Assembly: GCF_004521915.1 (NCBI RefSeq)
Contig: NZ_SDKD01000023.1
Span: forward strand, 1-64,000
Direction of reading: 5' to 3'
Source: Brevibacillus migulae
GTDB taxonomy: Bacteria > Bacillota > Bacilli > Brevibacillales > Brevibacillaceae
Length of the DNA: 64,000 nucleotides
Shown here: positions 42,185 through 50,434 of the stretch, in pieces
Position numbering within the stretch: position 1 is the stretch's first letter
Layout of the letters: the number at the start of each line of letters is the position of its first letter
Notes under the pieces: generated by a model
What the model was told of the DNA's origin: nothing
The model's database searches: none
Seen by the model: only the letters and a program-made list of their open reading frames with translations
Translations under genes and position numbers: made by a program

Positions 42185-42808
42185 ATGCCAAAAGTAGCTC
42201 TTTACAACCAAACTGGTGCGCAAGTAGGCGAAATCGAATTGGCAGACAGCGTATTCGGCATCGAGCCAAATAGCGCGGTACTGTACGATGCGATCGTGAT
42301 GCAACAAGCATCCCAACGCCAAGGTACGCATGATGTGAAGAACCGCTCTGAAGTACGCGGTGGTGGTCGTAAACCATGGCGCCAAAAAGGTACTGGTCGT
42401 GCCCGTCAAGGTTCGATCCGTTCGCCACAATGGAAAGGCGGCGGTGTAGTATTTGGACCAACTCCACGCAAATACGGTTACAAACTGAACCGTAAAGTGC
42501 GTCGTCTGGCTCTGAAATCCGCACTCTCTTCCAAAGTGCAAAACAATGAATTGCTCGTATTGGACGCTCTGAACTTCGCAGCTCCAAAAACGAAAGAAAT
42601 GACTCAAGTTTTGAGCAGCTTGAAAGCAGATCGCAAAGTGCTGATCGTGACTTCCGAGTATGATCAAAACGTAGCACTCTCTTCCCGCAACATCCCGGGT
42701 GCTAAATTCGTAGACGCTGCAGGCATTAACGTTCTCGACCTCGTAGCTCACGACAAAGTAATCGTAACGAAAGATGCGGTTGCTAAAGTAGAGGAGGTGC
42801 TCGCGTAA
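42185..42808 (+). CDS. rplD: 50S ribosomal protein L4
   Basis: 207 residues; lines the exit tunnel and in several bacteria represses the S10 operon. The extended tunnel loop with the R-G-G-G-R-K-P-W-R-Q-K-G-T-G-R-A-R-Q-G segment (about 60-78) is complete, matching the macrolide-sensitive form. Ribosome site AAGGAGG. Overlaps rplW by one base. Confidence 0.98.
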   Translation: MPKVALYNQTGAQVGEIELADSVFGIEPNSAVLYDAIVMQQASQRQGTHDVKNRSEVRGGGRKPWRQKGTGRARQGSIRSPQWKGGGVVFGPTPRKYGYKLNRKVRRLALKSALSSKVQNNELLVLDALNFAAPKTKEMTQVLSSLKADRKVLIVTSEYDQNVALSSRNIPGAKFVDAAGINVLDLVAHDKVIVTKDAVAKVEEVLA

Positions 42809-43098
42809 TGAAACACCTTCATGACGTTCTGAAGCGCCCTATCATCACTGAGCGCACTACTGACATGATGGCTGAGAAAAAGTACGTATTTGAAGTACCT
42901 CTCAAAGCCAACAAAACCGAAATCAAACAAGCAGTTGAGAAAGTATTTGGCGTGAAGGTTGAAGCAGTTAACACCACTCGTGTTCCTGCGAAACCAAAAC
43001 GTTACGGCAAATACTCCGGATATACTTCTGAGTGGAAAAAAGCAATCGTTAAGTTGACTGCTGACAGCAAAGAGCTGGAATTCTACGAAGGTGTATAA
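42808..43098 (+). CDS. rplW: 50S ribosomal protein L23
   Basis: 96 residues; at the tunnel exit, docking site for trigger factor and SRP. L-K-R-P-I-I-T-E-R-T start motif and the Pro/Lys-rich loop P-A-K-P-K-R-Y-G-K are present. Its ATG overlaps the rplD stop (TAATG), indicating coupled translation. Confidence 0.98.
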   Translation: MKHLHDVLKRPIITERTTDMMAEKKYVFEVPLKANKTEIKQAVEKVFGVKVEAVNTTRVPAKPKRYGKYSGYTSEWKKAIVKLTADSKELEFYEGV

Positions 43099-43130
43099 GC
43101 ACGACGACTACCGTAAAGGAGGGAATTTAA

Positions 43131-43961
43131 ATGGGTATCAAAAAGTTTAAACCGACTTCTCCTGGTCGTCGCCAAATGACGGTATCTACATTTGAAGAGA
43201 TCACAACCTCTACACCAGAGAAATCTCTTTTGGCTCCTTTGAGCAAAAACGCTGGACGTAACAACCAGGGTAAGATTACCGTTCGTCATCAAGGTGGCGG
43301 TCATAAACGCAAATACCGTATTATTGACTTCAAACGTAACAAGGATGGCATTCCAGGTCGTGTAGCTACGATCGAATACGATCCAAACCGTTCCGCAAAC
43401 ATCGCTCTGATCAACTACGCGGATGGGGAAAAACGTTACATCATCGCTCCTCTTGGTTTGAAAGTGGGCGACACAATCGTTTCCGGCGCAGATGCAGATA
43501 TCAAAACCGGTAACACTCTGCCACTGGTAAACATCCCAGTAGGTACTACGATCCACAACATTGAGTTGAAACCTGGCAAAGGTGCACAGCTGGTTCGCTC
43601 CGCTGGTTCTTCCGCTCAAGTGTTGGGTCGTGATGGTGATTTCGTAATCGTACGCCTGGCTTCTGGTGAAACTCGCCGCATTCATAACGATTGCCGCGCT
43701 ACCATCGGTCAAGTAGGTAACCTCGATCACGAGCTCCTGAACATTGGTAAAGCAGGTCGTTCCCGTTGGTTGGGTAAACGTCCAACCGTTCGCGGTAGCG
43801 TAATGAACCCGAATGATCACCCACACGGTGGTGGTGAAGGTCGCGCTCCAATCGGACGTAAAGCACCTGTTACTCCTTGGGGTAAACCAACTCTGGGTCT
43901 CAAAACTCGTAAAAAACGCAACAAATCTGATCAATATATCATCCGCCGTCGCAAGAAGTAA
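43131..43961 (+). CDS. rplB: 50S ribosomal protein L2
   Basis: 276 residues; near the peptidyl-transferase centre and needed for subunit joining. The conserved V-M-N-P-N-D-H-P-H-G-G-G-E-G segment with its universal His is intact, and the C-terminus is strongly basic. ATG after AAGGAGGG. Confidence 0.98.
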   Translation: MGIKKFKPTSPGRRQMTVSTFEEITTSTPEKSLLAPLSKNAGRNNQGKITVRHQGGGHKRKYRIIDFKRNKDGIPGRVATIEYDPNRSANIALINYADGEKRYIIAPLGLKVGDTIVSGADADIKTGNTLPLVNIPVGTTIHNIELKPGKGAQLVRSAGSSAQVLGRDGDFVIVRLASGETRRIHNDCRATIGQVGNLDHELLNIGKAGRSRWLGKRPTVRGSVMNPNDHPHGGGEGRAPIGRKAPVTPWGKPTLGLKTRKKRNKSDQYIIRRRKK

Positions 43962-44010
43962 GGTAGGGTGATCCAATAACCGTACGCCTTGGGCGAAGGG
44001 AGGTTCACAC

Positions 44011-44292
44011 ATGGGACGTAGTTTGAAAAAAGGACCTTTCGTGGATGGCCACTTGATGAAAAAAGTGGAAGAGCAAAACGAAAAGGGCGAAAAACGCGTG
44101 ATCAAGACCTGGTCTCGTCGTTCTACAATCTTCCCTGACTTCATCGGACACACATTCGCTGTTTACGATGGTCGCAAACATGTACCGGTCTATGTAACGG
44201 AAGACATGGTTGGTCACAAACTGGGTGAATTCGCGCCGACACGTACCTTCAAAGGTCACGTTGACACCGATAAAAAATCCCGCAAGCGTTAA
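44011..44292 (+). CDS. rpsS: 30S ribosomal protein S19
   Basis: 93 residues, standard length; head protein next to S13 and the A-site tRNA. M-G-R-S-L-K-K-G-P-F start and the G-H-K-L-G-E-F-A-P-T-R-T-F signature are intact. ATG after GGGAGG. Confidence 0.98.
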   Translation: MGRSLKKGPFVDGHLMKKVEEQNEKGEKRVIKTWSRRSTIFPDFIGHTFAVYDGRKHVPVYVTEDMVGHKLGEFAPTRTFKGHVDTDKKSRKR

Positions 44293-44323
44293 TTTTTCTC
44301 TTCAATAGAGAGGAGGTAGACAG

Positions 44324-44656
44324 ATGGAAGCTAAAGCAGTTGCTCGCAACATTCGAATCGCGCCTCGTAAAGTTCGACTGGTAGTCGATTTGATCAGAGG
44401 TAAGCAAGTGGGTGAAGCACTGGCGATCTTGAAACACACGCCAAAAGCTGCTTCTCCTGTAGTGGAAAAGTTGTTGAAATCCGCGATCGCGAATGCGGAA
44501 CACAACTATGAAATGGATCCAAACAACCTGGTTGTTGGAAAAGTTTTTGCGGATCAAGGCCCAACCTTGAAACGCTTCCGTCCGCGTGCAATGGGTCGCG
44601 CTAGCCGCATCCATAAACGCACTAGCCATATCACAGTGGTACTAAACGAGAAATAA
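44324..44656 (+). CDS. rplV: 50S ribosomal protein L22
   Basis: 110 residues; its beta-hairpin lines the exit tunnel next to L4. R-K-V-R-L-V-V-D-L-I-R-G-K and the C-terminal hairpin G-R-A-S-R-I-H-K-R-T-S-H-I motif are complete, with no insertion of the macrolide-resistant kind. ATG after GAGGAGG. Confidence 0.98.
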   Translation: MEAKAVARNIRIAPRKVRLVVDLIRGKQVGEALAILKHTPKAASPVVEKLLKSAIANAEHNYEMDPNNLVVGKVFADQGPTLKRFRPRAMGRASRIHKRTSHITVVLNEK

Positions 44657-44669
44657 GGAGGGATTACGT

Positions 44670-45329
44670 GTGGGTCAAAAGGTAAGCCCTGTAGGTCTTC
44701 GCATCGGCATTATCCGCGACTGGGAATCCAAATGGTACGCAGATAAAGATTTCGCGGCACTTTTGCATGAAGACTTGCGTATCCGTAAGTATGTTAAAGG
44801 GCGTTTGAAAGACGCTGCTGTTTCCTCGATCGAAATCGAGCGCGCAGCTAACCGCGTTAACGTAACAATCAACACCGCTAAGCCAGGAATGGTGATCGGA
44901 AAAGGCGGACAAGAGGTTGAAGTACTGCGTAAAACTCTGTCTGAAATGACAGGCAAACGCGTACACATCAACATCAACGAAGTGAAAAAACCTGATTTGG
45001 ATGCTACTCTGGTAGCTGAAAACATCGCACGTCAATTGGAAAACCGCATTTCTTTCCGTCGTGCACAAAAACAAACGATCACCCGCACAATGCGCGCTGG
45101 CGCTAAGGGTATCAAAACACTTGTTTCCGGACGTCTGGGCGGTGCTGATATCGCTCGTTCCGAAGGTTACAGCGAAGGAACTGTTCCGCTTCATACTCTT
45201 CGTGCCGACATCGACTACGGTACTGCTGAAGCGCACACTACTTATGGCCGCATCGGCGTAAAAGTATGGATCTACCGCGGAGAAGTGCTTCCTACAAGAA
45301 AGAAAGCAAATGAGGAAGGAGGCAAGTAA
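44670..45329 (+). CDS. rpsC: 30S ribosomal protein S3
   Basis: 219 residues; mRNA entry-channel protein. The KH-type RNA-binding loop V-I-G-K-G-G-Q-E (about 73-80) and the C-terminal G-R-I-G-V-K-V-W-I segment are present. GTG start at 44670 with AAGGAGGG; rplP follows after two bases. Confidence 0.98.
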   Translation: MGQKVSPVGLRIGIIRDWESKWYADKDFAALLHEDLRIRKYVKGRLKDAAVSSIEIERAANRVNVTINTAKPGMVIGKGGQEVEVLRKTLSEMTGKRVHININEVKKPDLDATLVAENIARQLENRISFRRAQKQTITRTMRAGAKGIKTLVSGRLGGADIARSEGYSEGTVPLHTLRADIDYGTAEAHTTYGRIGVKVWIYRGEVLPTRKKANEEGGK

Positions 45330-45331
45330 TC

Positions 45332-45766
45332 ATGTTAGTACCTAAGCGCGTAAAACACCGCAAACAACAACGCGGTAACATGAGAGGTAACGCGAAAGGC
45401 GGTACAACAGTAGCTTTCGGTGAATACGGTTTGCAAGCTCTTGAACCAGCTTGGATCACAAACCGTCAAATCGAAGCAGCTCGTATTGCGATGACTCGTT
45501 ACATCAAACGTGGCGGTAAAGTATGGATTAAAATCTTCCCGGATAAACCAATCACACAGAAGCCATTGGAAGTGCGGATGGGTTCCGGTAAAGGTTCTCC
45601 TGAATATTGGGTTGCAGTAGTGAAACCAGGTAAGATCATGTTCGAACTTGCCGGTGTTCCTGAAGAAGTAGCACGTGAAGCGATGCGTTTGGCTATGCAC
45701 AAACTGCCAATCAAATGCAAATTCGTGAAGCGTGAAGAAGTGGGTGGTGACGCACATGAAGGCTAA
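45332..45766 (+). CDS. rplP: 50S ribosomal protein L16
   Basis: 144 residues; binds 23S rRNA near the A site and helps organise tRNA entry. Basic N-terminus R-V-K-H-R-K-Q-Q-R-G and G-S-G-K-G-S-P-E-Y-W-V core are intact. Its last 11 bases overlap rpmC. Confidence 0.98.
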   Translation: MLVPKRVKHRKQQRGNMRGNAKGGTTVAFGEYGLQALEPAWITNRQIEAARIAMTRYIKRGGKVWIKIFPDKPITQKPLEVRMGSGKGSPEYWVAVVKPGKIMFELAGVPEEVAREAMRLAMHKLPIKCKFVKREEVGGDAHEG

Positions 45767-45953
45767 TGAATTTCGCAATTTGACCACTGCCGAAATCGAG
45801 CAAAACATTTCTTCTTTGAAAGAAGAGCTGTTCAACCTGCGTTTTCAATTGGCGACTGGCCAACTGGAAAACACTGCTCGCATTAAGCAAGTGCGTAAGG
45901 ATATCGCTCGTGCGAAAACCATCCTGCGCCAAAGAGAATTGGGAATCGGCTAA
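45756..45953 (+). CDS. rpmC: 50S ribosomal protein L29
   Basis: 65 residues, two-helix tunnel-exit protein next to L23. M-K-A-N-E-F-R-N-L-T start at 45756 lies inside rplP, whose GGGTGG supplies the ribosome site; the ATG-less extension to 45732 is coding for L16. Coupled translation likely. Confidence 0.96.
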   Translation: MKANEFRNLTTAEIEQNISSLKEELFNLRFQLATGQLENTARIKQVRKDIARAKTILRQRELGIG

Positions 45954-45974
45954 TAAAGGAAGGAGGTTCGGACG

Positions 45975-46241
45975 ATGACTGCTCAACGCAATAACCGTAG
46001 AACCATGGTAGGTCGCGTAGTATCCGACAAAATGGATAAAACCATTGTCGTACTGGTTGAAACCTACAAAAAGCACCCATTGTACGGCAAGCGCGTGAAG
46101 TATTCCAAGAAGTTCAAAGCGCATGACGAGAACAATACAGCAAAAACCGGCGATATCGTAGAGATCATGGAAACTCGCCCTCTTTCCAAAGACAAGAGCT
46201 TCCGATTGGTACGCATTGTTGAAGAAGCTGTTATTCTATAA
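45975..46241 (+). CDS. rpsQ: 30S ribosomal protein S17
   Basis: 88 residues; primary 16S rRNA-binding OB-fold protein. The M-V-G-R-V-V-S-D-K-M-D-K-T and H-P-L-Y-G-K motifs are present. ATG after AAGGAGG. Confidence 0.98.
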   Translation: MTAQRNNRRTMVGRVVSDKMDKTIVVLVETYKKHPLYGKRVKYSKKFKAHDENNTAKTGDIVEIMETRPLSKDKSFRLVRIVEEAVIL

Positions 46242-46282
46242 GGTAGTTTTCGGGTAAATGATACCGAAAGGAGGAACATCAA

Positions 46283-46651
46283 ATGATCCAAACTCAAACC
46301 AGATTGGCTGTAGCAGATAACTCTGGCGCGAAAGAACTGATGTGTATCAAAGTTTTGGGTGGCTCCGGTCGCAAAACTGCGAACATCGGTGATGTCATCG
46401 TGTGCTCCGTAAAATCCGCTACACCCGGTGGCGTTGTCAAGAAGGGTCAAGTAGTGAAGGCGGTTATCGTGCGTACAGCTAGCGGTGTTCGTCGCAACGA
46501 CGGATCTTTCATCCGTTTCGATGAAAACGCAGCGGTGGTAATCAAAGAAGATAAGTCCCCACGTGGAACTCGTATCTTTGGACCAGTAGCACGCGAACTG
46601 CGTGATAAAGATTTCATGAAGATTATCTCCCTCGCTCCAGAGGTTCTCTAA
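46283..46651 (+). CDS. rplN: 50S ribosomal protein L14
   Basis: 122 residues; intersubunit bridge protein that contacts L19 and ribosome-silencing factor. M-I-Q-x-Q-T-R-L-x-V-A-D-N-S-G-A-K start and S-P-R-G-T-R-I-F-G-P-V-A-R-E-L-R end are canonical. ATG after AAGGAGG. Confidence 0.98.
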   Translation: MIQTQTRLAVADNSGAKELMCIKVLGGSGRKTANIGDVIVCSVKSATPGGVVKKGQVVKAVIVRTASGVRRNDGSFIRFDENAAVVIKEDKSPRGTRIFGPVARELRDKDFMKIISLAPEVL

Positions 46652-46703
46652 TTAGGTCGGCGTTGGTATAATGCAGTTTGTTCGATAGGAGGTGCACCAA
46701 GCG

Positions 46704-47018
46704 ATGCACGTGAAAAAAGGCGATACGGTTATCGTGATTACAGGCAAGGATAAAGGGAAAAAAGGCCGCGTACTGGCAGCTTTTCCAAAGAAAGACCGAG
46801 TGCTGGTTGAAGGAATCAACCTCGTGAAAAAACACACTCGTCCGTCCCAAAGTAATCCACAAGGCGGTATTGTAACGCAAGAAGCTCCGATTCACGTATC
46901 TAACGTTTCGTTGATCGATCCGAAGTCCGGTAAACCAACTCGTATCGGGTACAAAGTATTGGACAACGGCACAAAAGTTCGGGTTGCAAAAAAATCTGGC
47001 GAAGTAATCGACAAGTAG
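46704..47018 (+). CDS. rplX: 50S ribosomal protein L24
   Basis: 104 residues; assembly initiator at the tunnel exit, KOW domain G-K-D-K-G-K-K-G-R-V near residue 18. ATG at 46704 is 9 bases after GGAGGTG; the in-frame GTG at 46692 overlaps that site. Confidence 0.97.
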   Translation: MHVKKGDTVIVITGKDKGKKGRVLAAFPKKDRVLVEGINLVKKHTRPSQSNPQGGIVTQEAPIHVSNVSLIDPKSGKPTRIGYKVLDNGTKVRVAKKSGEVIDK

Positions 47019-47044
47019 TCAGGTCGGAAAGGAGGCTGTCCTAG

Positions 47045-47587
47045 ATGGCGACAAGATTGAAAGAAAAATATACAAGCGAAATCGTACCTAGCTTGATGAG
47101 CAAGTTTGGTTACAGCTCCATCATGCAAGTGCCGAAAGTAGAAAAAATCGTTATCAACATGGGTGTCGGTGAAGCAGTTGCCAACGCGAAAGCTCTGGAT
47201 ACTGCAATTGAGGATTTGCAAATTATCACAGGTCAAAAACCAGTGGTAACTCGTGCGAAGAACTCCATCGCAGGTTTCAAATTGCGTGAAGGTATGCCGA
47301 TCGGTGCGAAAGTTACCCTTCGTGGTGAGCGTATGTACCACTTCCTCGACAAGTTGATGAACGTATCGCTCCCGCGTGTACGTGACTTCCGCGGTATCTC
47401 TTCCAAAGCATTTGATGGTCGTGGAAACTATACACTTGGTCTGAAGGAACAACTGATCTTCCCTGAGATCGAGTACGATAAAATTGACAAAGTTCGCGGT
47501 ATGGACATCGTAATCGTAACTTCTGCGAAAACCGATGAAGAAGCTCGTGAGTTGTTGACTCAAATGGGAATGCCATTCCGTAAATAA
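47045..47587 (+). CDS. rplE: 50S ribosomal protein L5
   Basis: 180 residues; binds 5S rRNA and contacts the P-site tRNA and S13. I-N-M-G-V-G-E-A, T-R-A-K-N-S-I-A-G-F and the C-terminal D-I-V-I-V-T-S-A segments are as expected. ATG after AAGGAGG. Confidence 0.98.
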   Translation: MATRLKEKYTSEIVPSLMSKFGYSSIMQVPKVEKIVINMGVGEAVANAKALDTAIEDLQIITGQKPVVTRAKNSIAGFKLREGMPIGAKVTLRGERMYHFLDKLMNVSLPRVRDFRGISSKAFDGRGNYTLGLKEQLIFPEIEYDKIDKVRGMDIVIVTSAKTDEEARELLTQMGMPFRK

Positions 47588-47611
47588 ACCCTATCGTAAG
47601 GAGGGAAAAAC

Positions 47612-47797
47612 GTGGCAAAAAAATCAATGATCATTAAGCAACAACGGAAACCGAAGTTTGCGGTTCAAGCGTACACTCGTTGTGAGCGTTGCGGACGTCC
47701 TCACTCTGTACTGCGTAAATTCAAACTTTGCCGTATTTGCTTCCGTGAGTTGGCTTATAAAGGTCAAATTCCAGGCGTGAAGAAAGCAAGCTGGTAA
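47612..47797 (+). CDS. rpsN: 30S ribosomal protein S14, zinc-binding type Z
   Basis: 61 residues, the short zinc form. C-E-R-C near residue 24 and C-R-I-C near 40 give the complete C4 site. GTG start after AAGGAGG. Confidence 0.98.
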   Translation: MAKKSMIIKQQRKPKFAVQAYTRCERCGRPHSVLRKFKLCRICFRELAYKGQIPGVKKASW

Positions 47798-47821
47798 TTT
47801 AACGGGAAGGAGGTTTCTCTC

Positions 47822-48220
47822 ATGGTTATGACTGATCCAATCGCAGATATGCTTACTCGTATTCGCAATGCGAACATGGTTCGCCACGAGAAAGTGGAGA
47901 TCCCTGCATCCACGATCAAGAAAGAAGTAGCTCGCATCTTGAAGGAAGAAGGTTTCATCCGTGATGCTGAGTTCATCGAGGACAACAAGCAAGGGATTAT
48001 CCGTCTGTTCTTGAAATACGGTGCAAACAATGAGCGTGTAATTACTGGTCTGAAACGTATTTCTAAACCAGGTCTGCGCGTTTATGCAAAAAATAACGAA
48101 GTACCTCGCGTGTTGGGTGGTCTCGGTATCGCGATCATCTCTACATCCGCTGGTGTTATGACTGACAAACAAGCTCGTCAAGCACATGTAGGCGGCGAAG
48201 TACTCGCATACGTTTGGTAA
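47822..48220 (+). CDS. rpsH: 30S ribosomal protein S8
   Basis: 132 residues; central-domain 16S rRNA binder and spc-operon repressor in E. coli. M-T-D-P-I-A-D-M-L-T-R-I-R-N-A start and the C-terminal G-V-x2-D-K-Q-A-R segment are intact. Two ATGs (47822, 47828) are possible; AAGGAGG fits the first. Confidence 0.98.
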   Translation: MVMTDPIADMLTRIRNANMVRHEKVEIPASTIKKEVARILKEEGFIRDAEFIEDNKQGIIRLFLKYGANNERVITGLKRISKPGLRVYAKNNEVPRVLGGLGIAIISTSAGVMTDKQARQAHVGGEVLAYVW

Positions 48221-48249
48221 TTTGCTCTAAGTAATAGGAGGTGTAAGAT

Positions 48250-48786
48250 ATGTCTCGTGTCGGTAGAAAACCGATAGCGGTCCCTGCAGGCGTTACCGTT
48301 ACCAAGAACGGAACGGAATTGACGGTAAAAGGCCCTAAGGGAACTCTGGTCCGTGAATTTCATCCGGACATCACTATCAACGTTAATGAATCCGAAATCG
48401 TAGTAGAGCGTCCTAGCGACAACAAAGCTCATCGTTCCTTGCATGGTACGACTCGTGCGGTTCTTGCTAACATGGTTACTGGTGTATCCGAAGGCTTCAC
48501 TCGTCAACTGGAGTTGGTGGGTGTAGGTTACCGTGCTGCGAAGTCCGGTAATGGCGTAACTCTTTCTCTCGGGTTCTCCCATCCAGTTGAAGTAACACCT
48601 GAAGCTGGTATCGAGATCGAAGTTCCTAACCAAACTACGCTGATCATTAAAGGTATCAACAAAGAGCGCGTTGGCCAAGTGGCTGCTGAAATCCGCGCAC
48701 TGCGTAAGCCTGAACCATATAAAGGCAAAGGTATCAAATACAGCGACGAGGTTGTTCGCCGTAAAGAAGGTAAAAAAGGTAAGTAA
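48250..48786 (+). CDS. rplF: 50S ribosomal protein L6
   Basis: 178 residues; near the factor-binding site, two repeated domains. M-S-R-V-G-R-K-P-I start and the C-terminal P-E-P-Y-K-G-K-G-I-K-Y motif are canonical. ATG after AGGAGGTG. Confidence 0.98.
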   Translation: MSRVGRKPIAVPAGVTVTKNGTELTVKGPKGTLVREFHPDITINVNESEIVVERPSDNKAHRSLHGTTRAVLANMVTGVSEGFTRQLELVGVGYRAAKSGNGVTLSLGFSHPVEVTPEAGIEIEVPNQTTLIIKGINKERVGQVAAEIRALRKPEPYKGKGIKYSDEVVRRKEGKKGK

Positions 48787-48819
48787 GCTTCATAGTTTCA
48801 TGAGAAGGGAGGCCGCGTA

Positions 48820-49182
48820 ATGTTTACAAAAGGCGATAAAAATAAAGCACGGAAAAAACGTCATCTGCGTATCCGTAAACGTTTGGTAGGTACAGCGGTA
48901 CGTCCACGCTTGAACGTATTCCGTTCTTCGAAACACATTTACGCACAATTGATCGATGATGCTACAGGCGTAACACTCGCATCCGCATCCTCGCTCGATA
49001 AAGAATTGGGCATTAACTACGGTGGTAACGTGGAAGCTGCTACTGCAGTTGGTACGCTGATCGCGAAACGCGCACAAGAAAAAGGTGTAACTGACGTGAT
49101 CTTTGACCGTGGTGGTTACCTCTACCATGGACGTATCAAAGCTTTGGCTGACGCAGCACGTGAAGCTGGTCTGCAATTCTAA
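48820..49182 (+). CDS. rplR: 50S ribosomal protein L18
   Basis: 120 residues; binds 5S rRNA with L5. Basic N-terminus and the F-D-R-G-G-Y-L-Y-H-G-R-I-K-A-L-A-D-A-A-R-E-A-G-type C-terminus are present (residues about 93-118). Followed by an 81-base gap with only a weak stem. Confidence 0.98.
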   Translation: MFTKGDKNKARKKRHLRIRKRLVGTAVRPRLNVFRSSKHIYAQLIDDATGVTLASASSLDKELGINYGGNVEAATAVGTLIAKRAQEKGVTDVIFDRGGYLYHGRIKALADAAREAGLQF

Positions 49183-49263
49183 TACAAACGAGAACGCTCG
49201 TTTTTACAGATCTTAAGAATGGGAAAGTTTTTCCCCTTTCATTCGAAACAAGGAGGGTAAGGA

Positions 49264-49761
49264 ATGCGTATCGACCCTAGCAAATTAGAGCTAGAAGAAA
49301 AAGTTGTCGCGATTAACCGTGTTGCGAAAACGGTTAAAGGTGGTCGCCGCATGAGCTTCAGCGCACTCGTTGTTGTGGGTGACCGCAACGGACACGTAGG
49401 CGCTGGCATGGGTAAAGCTCAAGAGGTTCCAGATGCCATTCGCAAAGCAATTGACAGCGCGAAGAAAAACCTGATCAAAGTTCCTCTCAAAGGAACTACT
49501 GTTCCTCACCAAGTGCTTTGCCAATTTGGTTCCGGAAAAGTATTGATCAAACCAGCTTCTGAAGGTACTGGAGTTATCGCAGGTGGACCGGTTCGTGCGG
49601 TTCTTGAATTAGCTGGTGTAGGTGACGTTCTTTCTAAGTCGCTCGGATCCAACAACCCAATCAACATGGTCAACGCTACGCTGGAAGGCCTTGGTCGCCT
49701 GAAAACAGCGGAAGACGTCGCGAAACTGCGCGGTAAGACTGTTGACGAATTGTTAGGTTAA
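49264..49761 (+). CDS. rpsE: 30S ribosomal protein S5
   Basis: 165 residues; decoding-fidelity protein at the mRNA entry. R-V-A-K-T-V-K-G-G-R-R-M-S-F loop (spectinomycin region, residues about 19-32) shows no deletion. ATG after AAGGAGGG. Confidence 0.98.
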   Translation: MRIDPSKLELEEKVVAINRVAKTVKGGRRMSFSALVVVGDRNGHVGAGMGKAQEVPDAIRKAIDSAKKNLIKVPLKGTTVPHQVLCQFGSGKVLIKPASEGTGVIAGGPVRAVLELAGVGDVLSKSLGSNNPINMVNATLEGLGRLKTAEDVAKLRGKTVDELLG

Positions 49762-49777
49762 GGGAGGGGAATGGGAC

Positions 49778-49966
49778 ATGGCAAAATCATTGCAAATCAC
49801 CCTCAAACGTAGCTTGATTGGTCGCACTCAAGACCAACGCGATACGGTGAAAGCCTTGGGCCTTCGCAAAATCCATCAATCTGTCGTTAAAGCTGATAAC
49901 CCAGCAATTCGCGGCATGATTTTCAAAGTAAAACACCTTGTTGAAGTAAACGAGGTAGAAGCATAA
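49778..49966 (+). CDS. rpmD: 50S ribosomal protein L30
   Basis: 62 residues, standard size. L-K-R-S-L-I-G-R motif and K-T-(V)-x-A-L-G-L-R-K-type segment are recognisable. ATG 17 bases after rpsE, with GGGAGGGG site. Confidence 0.97.
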   Translation: MAKSLQITLKRSLIGRTQDQRDTVKALGLRKIHQSVVKADNPAIRGMIFKVKHLVEVNEVEA

Positions 49967-49993
49967 TTCTTTACCAGTTAGGAGGTGCAACGT

Positions 49994-50434
49994 ATGAAAT
50001 TGCATGAACTGAAACCTGCTGAGGGCTCCCGTCACGTACGCAAACGCGTTGGACGCGGTATCGGTAGCGGTCTCGGAAAGACTTCCGGTAAGGGTCACAA
50101 AGGTCAAAACGCTCGTTCCGGTGGCGGTGTTCGTCCTGGATTCGAGGGTGGACAAAACCCGTTGTACCGTCGTCTGCCAAAACGTGGTTTCACCAACATC
50201 AACCGCAAAGAGTTCGCACTGGTTAGCCTGGACGCTTTGAACCGTTTCGAAGAAGGCACAGTAGTAACTCCTGAGTTGTTGAAAGAAACTGGCGTAATCA
50301 GCGCAGTGCGCGATGGCGTGAAAGTTTTGGCTAACGGTGAATTGACCGTGAAGCTTACTGTAAAAGCACATAAGTTTTCTCAGGCAGCGCAAGAAAAGAT
50401 TGCTCAAGTCGGTGGAACTGCTGAGGTGATCTAA
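49994..50434 (+). CDS. rplO: 50S ribosomal protein L15
   Basis: 146 residues; late-assembly 23S binder. Gly/Arg-rich N-terminal tail (R-V-G-R-G-I-G-S-G-x-G-K-T) and G-F-E-G-G-Q-N-P-L-Y-R-R-L-P-K-R-G-F are canonical. ATG at 49994 after AGGAGGTG; the ATG-like codon at 49985 is within the site. Stop overlaps the secY start by one base. Confidence 0.98.
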   Translation: MKLHELKPAEGSRHVRKRVGRGIGSGLGKTSGKGHKGQNARSGGGVRPGFEGGQNPLYRRLPKRGFTNINRKEFALVSLDALNRFEEGTVVTPELLKETGVISAVRDGVKVLANGELTVKLTVKAHKFSQAAQEKIAQVGGTAEVI